From NCBI RefSeq assembly GCF_010550245.1, contig NZ_JAAGLU010000004.1, forward strand, positions 124,001 through 188,000: 64,000 bases of DNA, written 5' to 3'. Positions 1 through 8,796 of this stretch are shown here, piece after piece. The stretch comes from Streptomyces sp. SID12501 (GTDB lineage: Bacteria; Actinomycetota; Actinomycetes; Streptomycetales; Streptomycetaceae). The position numbers were made by a program, and so were the translations under genes. Within the stretch, counting starts at the first letter, position 1. Every line of letters begins with the position of its first letter. The notes under the pieces are model-generated. The model had not been told where the DNA came from, did not search any database, and worked only from the letters and a program-made list of their open reading frames with translations.

Positions 1-2886
1 AAGTCCGCCGACTCGACCGCCGTACCGTACGGCGGGCCGGCGCTGCGGCCCCGTACCGCCTACTGGTGGCGGGTCGCCAGCTGGGGCGACAGACGCTCCG
101 CGTGGTCGGAGCCCGCTCTGCTCGCCACCTCGGTAGAGGACGGGTGGGAGGCCGAGCCGATCTGGGCGCCGGCCGGGCCGGTCATGACCGACGGCACCTT
201 CGCCGCCCGGCTGAAGATCACCACGGTGGCCGCCGGGGTGTGGTTCCGCGCTGCGAACACCTCCAACAACTACATGTGGCAGCTGCGCGTCGGCAGCCCC
301 GGCGTCCTGCGCAAGCACGTCTGCGTGAACGGCACGTACACCGTCCTCGGCGAGGTACGGCTGCCGTTCGCCGTCACCGCCGGAGAGTGGGCCGACCTCG
401 CTGTCACCATGGTGGGCTCCACCTTCACCACGACCGTGAACGGCACCGTCGTCGACATCACCACCGACGCCCGCTACGCCTCCGGCAACATCGGTCTGCG
501 CAACGGCCTGACCGAGTCCCAGGTCTACGACCGGATCACCTTCACCGCTGCCGACAAAACCGTTCTCCTCGACGACGACTTCGCCTCCGACAAGGGCACC
601 TTCTCCACCGGCACGGTCTCCGGCGGCACACTGACCTTCCCCACCGGCGCCACCTCGCTCTCCTCCTACGGGGCCGACGACACCTGGGCGCTGCTGCGCC
701 ACGAGTACGCCACCACCACGGGCAAGGAGCTTGCCGCCGCCGTTCTCTACGTCGCGGCCACCTCACCCGACCCCGCCCGGCAGTACGTGGCCAAGGTGTG
801 GAGCAACGGCGCCGTGGTCGGGCACGCCTCGGTGCGTTCCGGCACCGGGACCGCGTACCAGGCGTTCGACATCACCTCGACCCTGCGGAGCGACGGCGGA
901 CCGAACGCGCTCGCCGCGCTGTGCTGGACCACCTCGCAGCAGAAGTTCCTGGCCCAGCTTGAGGTCACGTACACCGACGGCAGCCGGACCACCGTCTCCT
1001 CGGGTGACCACTGGAAGGCGCGCCGCCAGGCCGGGTTGCTGCCGGCGAAGGGCAGCGCGGGCAGCAGCTACTACACCGTCCCCCAGGAGTACTGGGACCT
1101 TCGGCAGGAACCCGTCGGCTGGACCGGGCCCGGCTTCGACGACAGCGGCTGGGACGCTCCCGTCGTCCGCACCGCGATCAGCGGACTCGTCCCGGCGCCG
1201 ATCGAGCCGCCGCGGCTGCACGACGTCACCCCTGCCTCCGTCACCAAGGTCGCCGACGGCCGCTGGCTGGTGGACCTCGGCCGGGAGATCGTCGGCGGGC
1301 TGGCCCTGGAGGTCACCGGGAGCGCGGGCGACACCGTCGAGGTCAGACTCGGCGAGGAGTTGAACACCGACGGCACCGTCAAGTACCAGCTGCGCGCCAC
1401 CAACACCTACCGCGAGGTGTGGACCCTGCGCGACGGCGGCCAGCGCTTCGAGCACTGGGGTTACCGCGGTTTCCGCTGGGCCGAACTGCGCACGTCGCTC
1501 GACCTGTCAGGAGCCGTCGTCACCGGGCGGGCCTGGCGCCTCGACTGGGACGACAGCGACTCCTCCTTCAGCAGCTCCGACCCGGACCTGGACCGGGTCT
1601 GGGAGCTGTGCCGGTACTCGATCGAGGCCACCCGCGGCGATCTCTACACCGACACCCCGACCCGGGAACGCGGCCCCTACGAGGGCGACGCGCTGATCAA
1701 CCAGCTCTCCGAGTACGGCGTCCAGCGCTCCTACGCCCTGGCCCGCTGGTCGAACGACTACCTGGTCCGCAAAGGCACCTGGCCCACCGAGTACCGGCTG
1801 ATGTGCGCGCTGTCCGCCTGGGAGGACTACCTGGCCACCGGGGACGACCGGCAGCTCGCCAAGGACTACGACCTGCTCGCCGCGAAGAACCTCACGGCCT
1901 ATCTGGACTCCCAGGGCCTGGTCCGCAAGGCGCCCGGCAGTAGCAGCCAGGACCTTGGTGACCTCGTCGACTGGCCGACCGCCAGCCGCGACGGCTACGT
2001 CTTCACGAACGTCAACACCGTCGTCAACGCCTTCCAGTACGCGGCCTTCGACGCCCTGGCCAATTGTGCCGCGGCACTCGGCAAGGACGACGACGCGACG
2101 GCCCTGCGCGTACGCGCCGACACCCTCGGCACCGCCATGCGCGCCACCCTGCTCGACAGCGCGGCAGGCCGGTTCCTCGACGGCGAGGGCACCACGCACA
2201 GCGCCCAGCACGCCACCGCCTTCCCGGTCGCGTTCGGCGTCGCGGACACCCTCGACGCAGAGGCGCGCGCCCGGCTCGGGGACACGCTCGCGGCGGGCGG
2301 TATGCGGGTGAGCGTGTACGGGGCTCAGTTCCTCCTCGACGCCCTCTTCCGGCTCGGCCGCGCCGACGCCGCGCTCGCGCTGCTCACCTCGACCGCCACC
2401 AACTCGTGGCTGCACATGCTCGACGAGTTGAAGGCCACCATCGTCACCGAGGCCTGGGATCCCGCGCTGAAGTCCAACACGACGTTCTCGCACGCCTGGG
2501 CCTCGGCTCCGGCCAACGTGATCCCCCGGCACGTGCTCGGTGTCCGCGTCACCTCCCCCGGAGCGGCGGAGTTCCTGATCCGTCCCAGGACCGGCGCCCT
2601 GACCGAGGTGACGGGCACGGTGCCGTCCGTGCGCGGCCCGGTCAAGGTGGCCGTGCACCGATCGGCCGACGCCCATACGACCCGGGTGACGGTGCCGCCC
2701 AACTCCAGCGCGGTACTGGAGGTGGAGATCGGCGACGCCCCTCCGTCGAAGTACCGGGTGACGGCGACGGCACCCGGCGGACAGGGACGGGTGCCTGTCC
2801 GGTTCATCACCGACCTCACCGGTACGGTGCTGCGGATCGGGCCTGTCGGCTCCGGCACGACGAAGGTCGAACGCCGGGTTCCCTGA
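1..2886 (+). CDS. alpha-L-rhamnosidase, GH78 family (5' end outside window)
   Basis: Hydrolyses terminal alpha-L-rhamnose from pectin side chains or plant glycosides. The reading frame is open from base 1, so the N-terminus lies upstream; the first in-window residues (YWWRV near base 61) belong to the Fn3-like start of these enzymes. A LamG-like insert follows (about 190-560), then the Bac_rhamnosid_N beta domain. The (alpha/alpha)6 barrel carries the signature YTDTPTRERGPYEGDA around 1640-1695, the family's acid-residue loop, and a beta-sandwich domain closes the C-terminus. At least 960 residues are visible. The next gene in this direction is only a remnant, and a 30-bp palindrome sits 57 bp after the stop. 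It fits the GH3/GH43/GH5 locus downstream. GH78 assignment is firm; exact substrate is unknown. Confidence 0.93.
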   Translation, partial: KSADSTAVPYGGPALRPRTAYWWRVASWGDRRSAWSEPALLATSVEDGWEAEPIWAPAGPVMTDGTFAARLKITTVAAGVWFRAANTSNNYMWQLRVGSPGVLRKHVCVNGTYTVLGEVRLPFAVTAGEWADLAVTMVGSTFTTTVNGTVVDITTDARYASGNIGLRNGLTESQVYDRITFTAADKTVLLDDDFASDKGTFSTGTVSGGTLTFPTGATSLSSYGADDTWALLRHEYATTTGKELAAAVLYVAATSPDPARQYVAKVWSNGAVVGHASVRSGTGTAYQAFDITSTLRSDGGPNALAALCWTTSQQKFLAQLEVTYTDGSRTTVSSGDHWKARRQAGLLPAKGSAGSSYYTVPQEYWDLRQEPVGWTGPGFDDSGWDAPVVRTAISGLVPAPIEPPRLHDVTPASVTKVADGRWLVDLGREIVGGLALEVTGSAGDTVEVRLGEELNTDGTVKYQLRATNTYREVWTLRDGGQRFEHWGYRGFRWAELRTSLDLSGAVVTGRAWRLDWDDSDSSFSSSDPDLDRVWELCRYSIEATRGDLYTDTPTRERGPYEGDALINQLSEYGVQRSYALARWSNDYLVRKGTWPTEYRLMCALSAWEDYLATGDDRQLAKDYDLLAAKNLTAYLDSQGLVRKAPGSSSQDLGDLVDWPTASRDGYVFTNVNTVVNAFQYAAFDALANCAAALGKDDDATALRVRADTLGTAMRATLLDSAAGRFLDGEGTTHSAQHATAFPVAFGVADTLDAEARARLGDTLAAGGMRVSVYGAQFLLDALFRLGRADAALALLTSTATNSWLHMLDELKATIVTEAWDPALKSNTTFSHAWASAPANVIPRHVLGVRVTSPGAAEFLIRPRTGALTEVTGTVPSVRGPVKVAVHRSADAHTTRVTVPPNSSAVLEVEIGDAPPSKYRVTATAPGGQGRVPVRFITDLTGTVLRIGPVGSGTTKVERRVP

Positions 2887-2942
2887 GGGCGGGGCACAGG
2901 GTTCCGGCCCAAGGTCCCGTCCTTCATCACCCAACTCGCCCG

Positions 2943-2972
2943 TACGCCATGGCAGTCGACTGCCATGGCGTA
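2943..2972. repeat. 30-bp perfect palindrome after the rhamnosidase gene
   Basis: Bases 2943-2972 equal their own reverse complement; the core is CCATGGCAGTCGACTGCCATGG. In RNA it could fold into a 13-bp stem with a TCGA loop, so it may be a terminator, although no U-run follows. As duplex DNA it could equally be an operator for a dimeric regulator of the vanished downstream gene. Confidence 0.6.
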
Positions 2973-2996
2973 TGCCGTGCCCTTCCCCCGGCAGGC

Positions 2997-3391
2997 ATGT
3001 CGGGGCCGGGAAGCGATCACGTCGTGGTCGGCGGAGGCCCGGTCGGCATCCTCATCGCCCTGGTAGCGCGAGCCCCCGGATCCGACGTGCGGGTGGTGGG
3101 GTTCAGCGCGCAGCGGCGGCTGCTCGCCGGGGAGTTGGGGCTGGGCACCCTGGACCCGGCCGTGGACGACTTGACCGGGCTGGTCGGGCAGGTGACCGCA
3201 GACGCGGGCGCGGGCGTCGCCTTCGAGGTGCCCGGCGCAGCAGCAGGAGTGGACACCGCCGTCGACGTCCTCGGTGTCCGGGGCCGGTCGTGCCTCGGCG
3301 CCATCCGTCCCCGGCCCCGCGAGATCAACCCGCACCGCCTCTTCCGGCGCGAACTCACCCTCGTCGGCGCCCACTTGTACGACCGCACCGG
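2997..3391 (+). pseudogene. fragment of a zinc-type (MDR) alcohol dehydrogenase
   Basis: In frame 3, about 130 residues match the Rossmann half of medium-chain dehydrogenases such as threonine or butanediol dehydrogenase. The nucleotide-binding loop VVGGGPVGILIALVAR, AFEVPGAAAGVDTAVDVL and the segment REINPHRLFRRELTLVGAHLYDR are all recognisable. The zinc-binding catalytic N-terminal domain and the C-terminal end are absent. Several family-conserved positions look mutated (FWRELTLVGARLYDRADF is usual). No plausible start or product remains. The remnant lies between the palindrome and a small membrane protein gene, and nothing in it links it to sugar use beyond position. Confidence 0.75.
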
Positions 3392-3690
3392 CTCTCCAGC
3401 ACAGCGCCATCCCGCACGCGCTCCGGGACGGCCTCCGTCACGAGGGGGTCGAGCGACACCTGGCGGCCGAGCGGCAACCCGAGGACGCCGGCCCGGGCAG
3501 ACAACCTGTGCTCGGGACGACTTCGCTGGCTCTGATCGCCCATTACGGCAGCTGGGCGCGGGACACGCTCGTCGTCGACATGCTGCTTCACCGCATTCTG
3601 CAGCGGTCGAAAGCGACCGACTCCGTCTGTCTGGAAGTGCGTCAGCCGAGATCCCGCGGCCGGGCCGCGTCGCCCCGGGCCATCGCCAAG
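3392..3690. other. 300-bp stretch without a recognisable gene
   Basis: The + frame used by the next gene stays open through here (ALQHSAIPHALRDGLRHEG and onward), but the residues match nothing I know and codon usage is mixed. It probably holds degraded sequence from the dehydrogenase remnant and whatever followed it. Confidence 0.4.
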
Positions 3691-4308
3691 ATGAGCGAGA
3701 CATGGCCCCGTGAGGAGCATACCATCGCCAAGGCGTCCGACAGATACCACTCCCCCCTGCGCCTCGACAGCGACACAGTCATGGGGGCTCTCCACCGGGA
3801 ACTCGTCGCCGAGGGGTACATCCGCCGGGCCGACGCCCTGACCATCGAGGTCGAGAATCGTCCCTGTCGCACGTCGCTCGCCGGCGGCGTCGTCGGTCTG
3901 CTCCTCACCGGCCTCCACGCACTGTGGTGGGACCTGAACGACTACCAGCTCATGTCGAGCCTCGTCTTCGGCATCGTCATGTGCGGCTTCTGGAGCGCGA
4001 TGATGCTGACCGCGGGACTCACGTCCACCACCATGAAAGCCAAGCTTCCCAGCGCGACCGCACGCGGCGAGCGAGCGATCGCCGAGGCCCGCGCTCACTG
4101 GGCGGACGTGGACCCGGTCGGCCGCGCCGAGCCGTACACACCTGACGAGGCCGTACGCGCCATGGCCGTGTTCGGCCCGAAAGCACTCGACCATCTTGAG
4201 CGGTCCGACTCCGCCGTCAAGGCACTGTTCGACGACCAGCGCGCCTACTTCGAACGCCTCAGTGACGAGCGCTGGAGCCGCGAGCAGGGGGATCGCGTGG
4301 GATGGTGA
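3691..4308 (+). CDS. small membrane protein, TIGR04222-like
   Basis: Function unknown. From ATG 3691 (MSETWPREEH) it encodes 205 residues. A basic and helical N-terminal part (GALHRELVAEGYIRRAD) is followed by two hydrophobic segments, roughly residues 70-90 (SLAGGVVGLLLTGLHALWW) and 95-117, then a cytoplasmic tail with TARGERAIAEARAHW. The TM pair followed by an RG-helix recalls the actinobacterial TIGR04222 membrane proteins, but the Gly-rich C-terminus typical of many of them is missing. The frame is open far upstream, so an earlier start cannot be excluded; no clear ribosome binding site decides it. It converges on the GH3 pseudogene 21 bp downstream. Confidence 0.5.
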   Translation: MSETWPREEHTIAKASDRYHSPLRLDSDTVMGALHRELVAEGYIRRADALTIEVENRPCRTSLAGGVVGLLLTGLHALWWDLNDYQLMSSLVFGIVMCGFWSAMMLTAGLTSTTMKAKLPSATARGERAIAEARAHWADVDPVGRAEPYTPDEAVRAMAVFGPKALDHLERSDSAVKALFDDQRAYFERLSDERWSREQGDRVGW

Positions 4309-4329
4309 GGCACCGGGAGGCGGGGCCGC

Positions 4330-7195
4330 TCACGCGGTTGCGTCCGCGTCCCCGGCCAGGCCGAAGGAGAAAGAGGCGAGGCGGAAGTCGCCGTGCAGGG
4401 TCAGTTGTAGGTCCTGGACACCGTCGCCGGGGGCGGTCGTGTCGGAGCTCACCGTTGTCCACGTACAGCGGCCTCCGGTGACTGGCGGAGTTACGTGTGT
4501 CAGGAGCCGGTCGCCGGCCCGGACCTCAAGGCGTGCCTCATCCGGCCCGGTGCTCTCGCGCGCGACCTCCGCCTCGAAGCGCGTGACGCCGGACAGGTCG
4601 ACGGAACGGAACAGCAGAGCGGCCGGGAGCGCGGGATCGGTCGGGGCGACCGCGTCGCCTGCGGTACGGGTGGCGTCGACGAGGGTGACGTCCGTGTAGT
4701 CGTCGAAGTCGGCGGCCAGGATGCGTCGGCCGACCACCACGCGGGGTGTGGGGGCCGGCCCGGTCACCGTCAACCGCCCGGTCCGGACGACGTGTTCCGC
4801 GGACCGGGCGACGAGGACCTCGTAGGCGCCGGGATCCACGGTGAAGGCCCCGGTGGCCACGTCCCAGTGGGCGAGCCGGTCGGCGGGAAGCCGGAAGACC
4901 ACTTCTTGGCTCTCCCCTGGTTCCAGGCGTACCTTGCGGAAGTCCGCGAGCTTCAGCCGGGGCGCCTCGTAACGCGCGTCCACGGCACGGACGTAGAGCT
5001 GGACCACCTCGTTGCCGGGCAACGCCCCGGTGTTGGACAGCGTCACCGTGACGTCGAGGACGCCGTCCTGCGGCACTGTCGGATCGGACAACCACAGGTC
5101 GCCGTAGGTGAAGTCGGTGTAGGACAGGCCGTGGCCGAAGGCGTACAGGGGTGCGGCTCGGTGGTACTGGTAGGTCCAGCCCGCCTTGATGACGTCGTAG
5201 TCGAGCCGGGGCGGGAGTTCGTCGTCGCCTCGGTACCAGGTCTGCGGCAGCCGGCCCGACGGGTCGGCGTCGCCGAACAGTACGGCGGCCAGCGCCCGAC
5301 CTGTCTCCTGCCCGCCGTGGGAGGTCCACAGCAGGGCGGGCAGGTGCTCCGCCGCCCAGTCGACGGCGTAGGGGTAGCTGCTCATGACGACCAGCGCGGT
5401 CTCCGGACGGACCGCGGCGACTTCGCGCAGCAGAGCTTCCTGGGTGGCGGGCAGTGCGGTGCCCGTACGGTCCTCGGTCTCGCGGCCGTTGATGAGCGGG
5501 TGGTTGCCGAGGACGACGATCGCGACGTCGGCCGTCGCGGCGGCGCCGCGTGCGTCGGCCGCACCGTCCCGCAGCAGTTCGCGCCGCCAGCGCTCGGCCG
5601 TCTGCGGGCTGTCGGCGGTAGCGGTGGCCCTGCCGTCGTCAGGGTCCACGACGGCATAGCGGCCGGTGAAGACGTGGCGCAGGAGCACGGTGTCGGAGTC
5701 TGCGTCGCCGGAAGGGTCGGGTTCCAGCAGGAAGGTTTCGTTGACGAACCAGGTCTTGATCACCGCATGGTCGGCGACGAGCGAGTCGTCGTCCCTGCGG
5801 GTGAGGTAGGGGCCGGTGTCGGCATCGCGCAGGGTCAGCACCCCGTCGCCCCACTCGGTGACGTCGTACGCGGCGGCGCCGAGCGGTTCGCCCGTGGTGC
5901 GGGAGCGCAGGGCGATCCGGTCGGCGGCCTCCACGACCACGATGTCAGCCGCCACGGCGCGCAGGCCGGACGCGATGCCGACCCGGTAGGGCAGGGTGCC
6001 GCTGTACCAGTCCTCGTACAGGGCGTCGGCGTGCGGGCCGATGACGGCGATGCGCGGTGCGCGGTCCGCCCGGAGGGGCAGCAGGCCGTCGTTCTTGAGC
6101 AGTACCACCGAGTCGGTCGCGGCGCGCAGGGCCAGGGCGCGGTGCTCCGCCGAGTCGATCACCTCCGGGCCGATGTCGGCGTACGGGTCGAGTTCCGGGT
6201 CGAACTCGCCCAGCCGGAAGCGGAGTTGCAGGTGGCGCCGTACCGCTCGGTCGATGTGCCCCTCGTCGATCAGGCCGCGGTCCAGGGCTTCGCGCAGTCG
6301 GCCGACCACGGTCGAGCTGTCCTCGTTCTGGTCGGTGAAGCTGTCGATGCCGGCTGTCAGCGCCGCGGCGTGGCCCTCGGCGTGGTCGTCGAAGTAGTGC
6401 TCCAGCTCGACCAGGTTGGAGGGTGCTTCGGCGTCGCTGACGACGAACAGTTCGTGCCCGGTCGGCACGGCCCAGCTCCGCAGTTCCTCAAGGAGCGGAC
6501 TGACGTGGCAGGGGCGGCCGTTGACCAGGTTGTACGCGGCCATCGCGCCGGTCGCCGCGCCCGAGGCGACGACCGGGCGGAAGGCGGCCAGGTCGTATTC
6601 GTGCAGGACGCGGGGGCGCAGACCGGAGGAGGTGACGCAGCGGTCGTCCTCGTTGTTGTAGGCGAGGAAGTGCTTGAGCACCCCGGCTGCGCGCAGATAG
6701 GCCGGATGGTCGCCGGCCAGGCCCCGGCAGTAGGCGGTGCCGAGCCTCGCTGGTGTGCGTCGGGTCCTCGGAGTAGCCCTCCTCGTTGCGGCCCCATCGC
6801 GGATCGCGCAGCAGGTTCACCACCGGGGCCCACGCCTGCAGACTGTTGGCGCCGACGCCGTTCGCGGTCGGGCGGTGGCGGTGGAAGGCGCGCAGCTCGA
6901 CCGAGACGGCCTCGGCCACCTCACGGACCAGATCCTCGTCCCAGGTCGCGCCCAGCCCGACGGCCTGTGGAAAGACGGTCGCCTCGCCGAGCCAGGACAC
7001 ACCGTGCAGCGCCTCCGTGCCGGTACGGAACGCGGCGATGCCGAGTCGCTCGACAGCCGGCGCGTACTGGTGCAGCAGCGCGATCCGCTCGCCGAGCGTG
7101 AGCCGCCCGAGCAGGTCGTCCACGCGCTTGTCGACCGGCAGCGCCGGGTCACGGAACGGCGGGCGGTGGGCGGCGGACAGGGACGGAGAACCCAC
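4330..7195 (-). pseudogene. GH3 beta-glucosidase/xylosidase, frameshifted
   Basis: A GH3 hydrolase of about 950 residues removing terminal beta-linked sugars from oligosaccharides. The N-terminal barrel (GRLTLGERIALLHQYAP, ALHGVSWLGEATVFPQAVGLGATWD, GRNEEGYSEDPTHT) is in one frame; the rest, from ARLGTAYCRGLAG to a CBM6-like C-terminus, is in another. One extra base at about 6748-6751 separates them. The nucleophile Asp in VVSDAEAP and the Fn3-like domain are intact. Start chosen at GTG 7195, preceded by GGGG; no signal peptide, so a cytoplasmic enzyme. A GAAGCGCTTC operator lies 37 bp upstream. A single-base sequencing error would restore the gene. Confidence 0.85.
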
Positions 7196-7228
7196 GAGGC
7201 AGACCCCTGAGCAGGCTGGGTGCGGAGT

Positions 7229-7244
7229 GTTGAAGCGCTTCGAC
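7229..7244. promoter_or_regulatory. LacI-type operator, GH3 side
   Basis: Perfect 10-bp palindrome GAAGCGCTTC at 7232-7241 inside a near-palindromic 16-mer (GTT...GAC). It is typical of LacI/GalR operators with the central CG step and lies upstream of the leftward GH3 gene. A matching copy lies 119 bp to the right. Confidence 0.65.
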
Positions 7245-7347
7245 GCTGCCACCGGCCCCGCAGGCTGTCAATGACGTCAGGCAAAGAAAGTTTCCTGGCT
7301 TTCAGCCTCTTGTTCCGCGAGAAACATGTCATTAACGTTCGCCGCCA

Positions 7348-7363
7348 AGTGAAGCGCTTCGAC
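7348..7363. promoter_or_regulatory. LacI-type operator, transporter side
   Basis: Second copy of GAAGCGCTTC (7351-7360), again followed by GAC, placed 25 bp before the ATG of the binding-protein gene and just ahead of its AGGAGAAGG ribosome binding site. It could repress the rightward promoter. The intact LacI gene at 12250-13305 or the broken one at 8360 are the candidate regulators. Confidence 0.65.
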
Positions 7364-7388
7364 ACTCAGAAGGAGAAGGGCCGCCGCC

Positions 7389-8188
7389 ATGACCAATGAG
7401 TTGAACCGCAGAAGCTTCGTCGGCAGAGCCGCCACCGTGGCAGGGGTCGCCGCGATGGCCCCTGTACTGTCCGCCTGCGGAGACGGTGGACAGCAGCAGA
7501 CCGGCGGAAACAGCGCGTCGGGGTTAAAGAAGGCACTCCCCGCCTACGTGCCCAGCACGTCCCTCGATCCGGACATCCCCTCGGTGCCGAACGGCCCGGA
7601 CACGGCCACCGGCCCCGGCTTCCTGCACTACCCCGCCGAGCACCCCACCACCGTCTCCGGCATGCCGGGCAAGGGCGGCAGCCACACCGCGGTCACACCG
7701 CTGTGGGGCACCGTGCCGCCGCCGGGGAACTCCTTCTTCCAGGCCATGAACAAGGCCCTGGGCGTCGACCTGACGATCAAACCGGCGGACGGCAACAACT
7801 ACGCCACCATCATCCCGACCATGACGGCCGCCAAACGCCTGCCCGACTGGATCCAGTTGCCGACCTGATGGAACGCCACCTTCAACGTCGGCCGACTGGC
7901 GGACTCCCAACTCGCGGACCTGACGCCCTACTTGTCGGGCGACAAGATCAAGAAATACCCCAACCTCGCCGCCGTCCCGTCCGGTGCCTGGCAGACCGGC
8001 GCCTGGGGGAACAAGCTGTACGGCATACCGGGCGGGTCCACCAGGTTCTCCATAGCCGGGACCACCTTCTACCGGCGCGACATCCTGGAGTCGAAGAGCA
8101 TCACCGCCGACGACGTGACGTCCGCCGACGACCTGATGAACCTGGGCAAGGAGCTGACCGACGCCAAGCGCGGTGTGTGGGCCTGCCC
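7389..8188 (+). pseudogene. sugar ABC transporter binding lipoprotein, nonsense mutation and 3' deletion
   Basis: Extracellular solute-binding protein of a carbohydrate importer. It starts at ATG 7389 behind AGGAGAAGG with a twin-Arg-like signal (NRRSFVGRAA) and a lipobox (LSACG). The frame stops at TGA 7866-7868, but the same frame continues with unmistakable family sequence (WNATFNVGRLADSQLADLTPYLSG, GAWGNKLYGIPGG). The family normally has W-W here, so TGG to TGA is the likely change. Homology ends at about 8188 (TDAKRGVWA), where a permease tail begins. The rest of this gene and most of two permease genes are missing. Confidence 0.88.
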
Positions 8189-8350
8189 GGTTCCGTCAAC
8201 GCCGGTTTCGGCTCCGCGAACGCGCAGACCGCTCCGCTGTCGCTGCAGATGGCGGTGGTCGTCCTGACGCTCGTACCGCTGCTGGTCGTCTACCCGTTCG
8301 TCCAGAAGCACTTCCGCACCGGTGTCCTCACGGGCGCGATCAAGGGGTGA
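8185..8350 (+). pseudogene. C-terminal fragment of a sugar ABC transporter permease (MalG type)
   Basis: Frame 2 reads GSVNAGFGSANAQTAPL, a last transmembrane helix (QMAVVVLTLVPLLVVYPFVQKHF) and the typical ending GVLTGAIKG followed by TGA at 8348-8350. This is the final 50 or so residues of the second permease of a binding-protein/permease/permease operon. It is fused out of frame to the binding-protein gene, so a deletion of roughly 2-3 kb is inferred from usual operon sizes. Confidence 0.85.
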
Positions 8351-8359
8351 GACAGCGTC

Positions 8360-8690
8360 ATGGTGACCATCACCGCTGTGGCCGGACACGCGGGTGTCCC
8401 GACCAGCCCGGTCAGCCACGTGCTCAACGGCGGGCGTCAGATCTCCGACGAGACCCGGGGTCGCGTCCGCCGTTCCGTGGCCGCGCTCGGCCACCACCCC
8501 CACGCGGGCAGCCCGCACGCCGGCCGGCCGCCGCCCGCACATCATCGCCCTGGTGGTACCGCTGCGTACCGATGTGCATGTCCCGCTCTTGATGGAGATC
8601 GCCGTCTCCGTCACCACGGCTGCCCGCCCCGCGACGGCGACCGGCACGTCCTCGGCGCCGAACTCCATGCCCCTGAGACCGGGCTCCCAC
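8360..8690 (+). pseudogene. LacI-family regulator remnant
   Basis: From ATG 8360 the HTH and hinge of a LacI-family repressor can be read (VTITAVAGHAGVPTSPVSHV, LNGGRQISDETRGRVRRSVA). At about 8520 the frame shifts, and HIIALVVPLRTDVHVPLLME continues the effector domain in another frame before similarity is lost around 8690. The recognition helix has Pro at two positions where Ser/Thr is usual. It stands right after the transporter remnant and was probably the original local repressor. Confidence 0.8.
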
Positions 8691-8796
8691 GGCTCCGTCC
8701 GCCGTAGTGATCCGCCCCACCCACACCCGTGCCCGAGGCGTGCTGAGAGCCAACTGCCGGCCCGCGACAACCGCACCACCGAAAGGACCTGACCCA

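Noticed and set aside
2064..3713. Long + frame (549 codons) crossing the rhamnosidase end
   Set aside because: Its first part is an Arg-rich antiframe of the rhamnosidase gene; only 2997-3391 is meaningful, as a dehydrogenase fragment.
4495..7101. 868-codon + frame over the GH3 gene
   Set aside because: Antisense to a clear GH3 gene; composition Gly/Val/Arg-rich as expected of a shadow frame.
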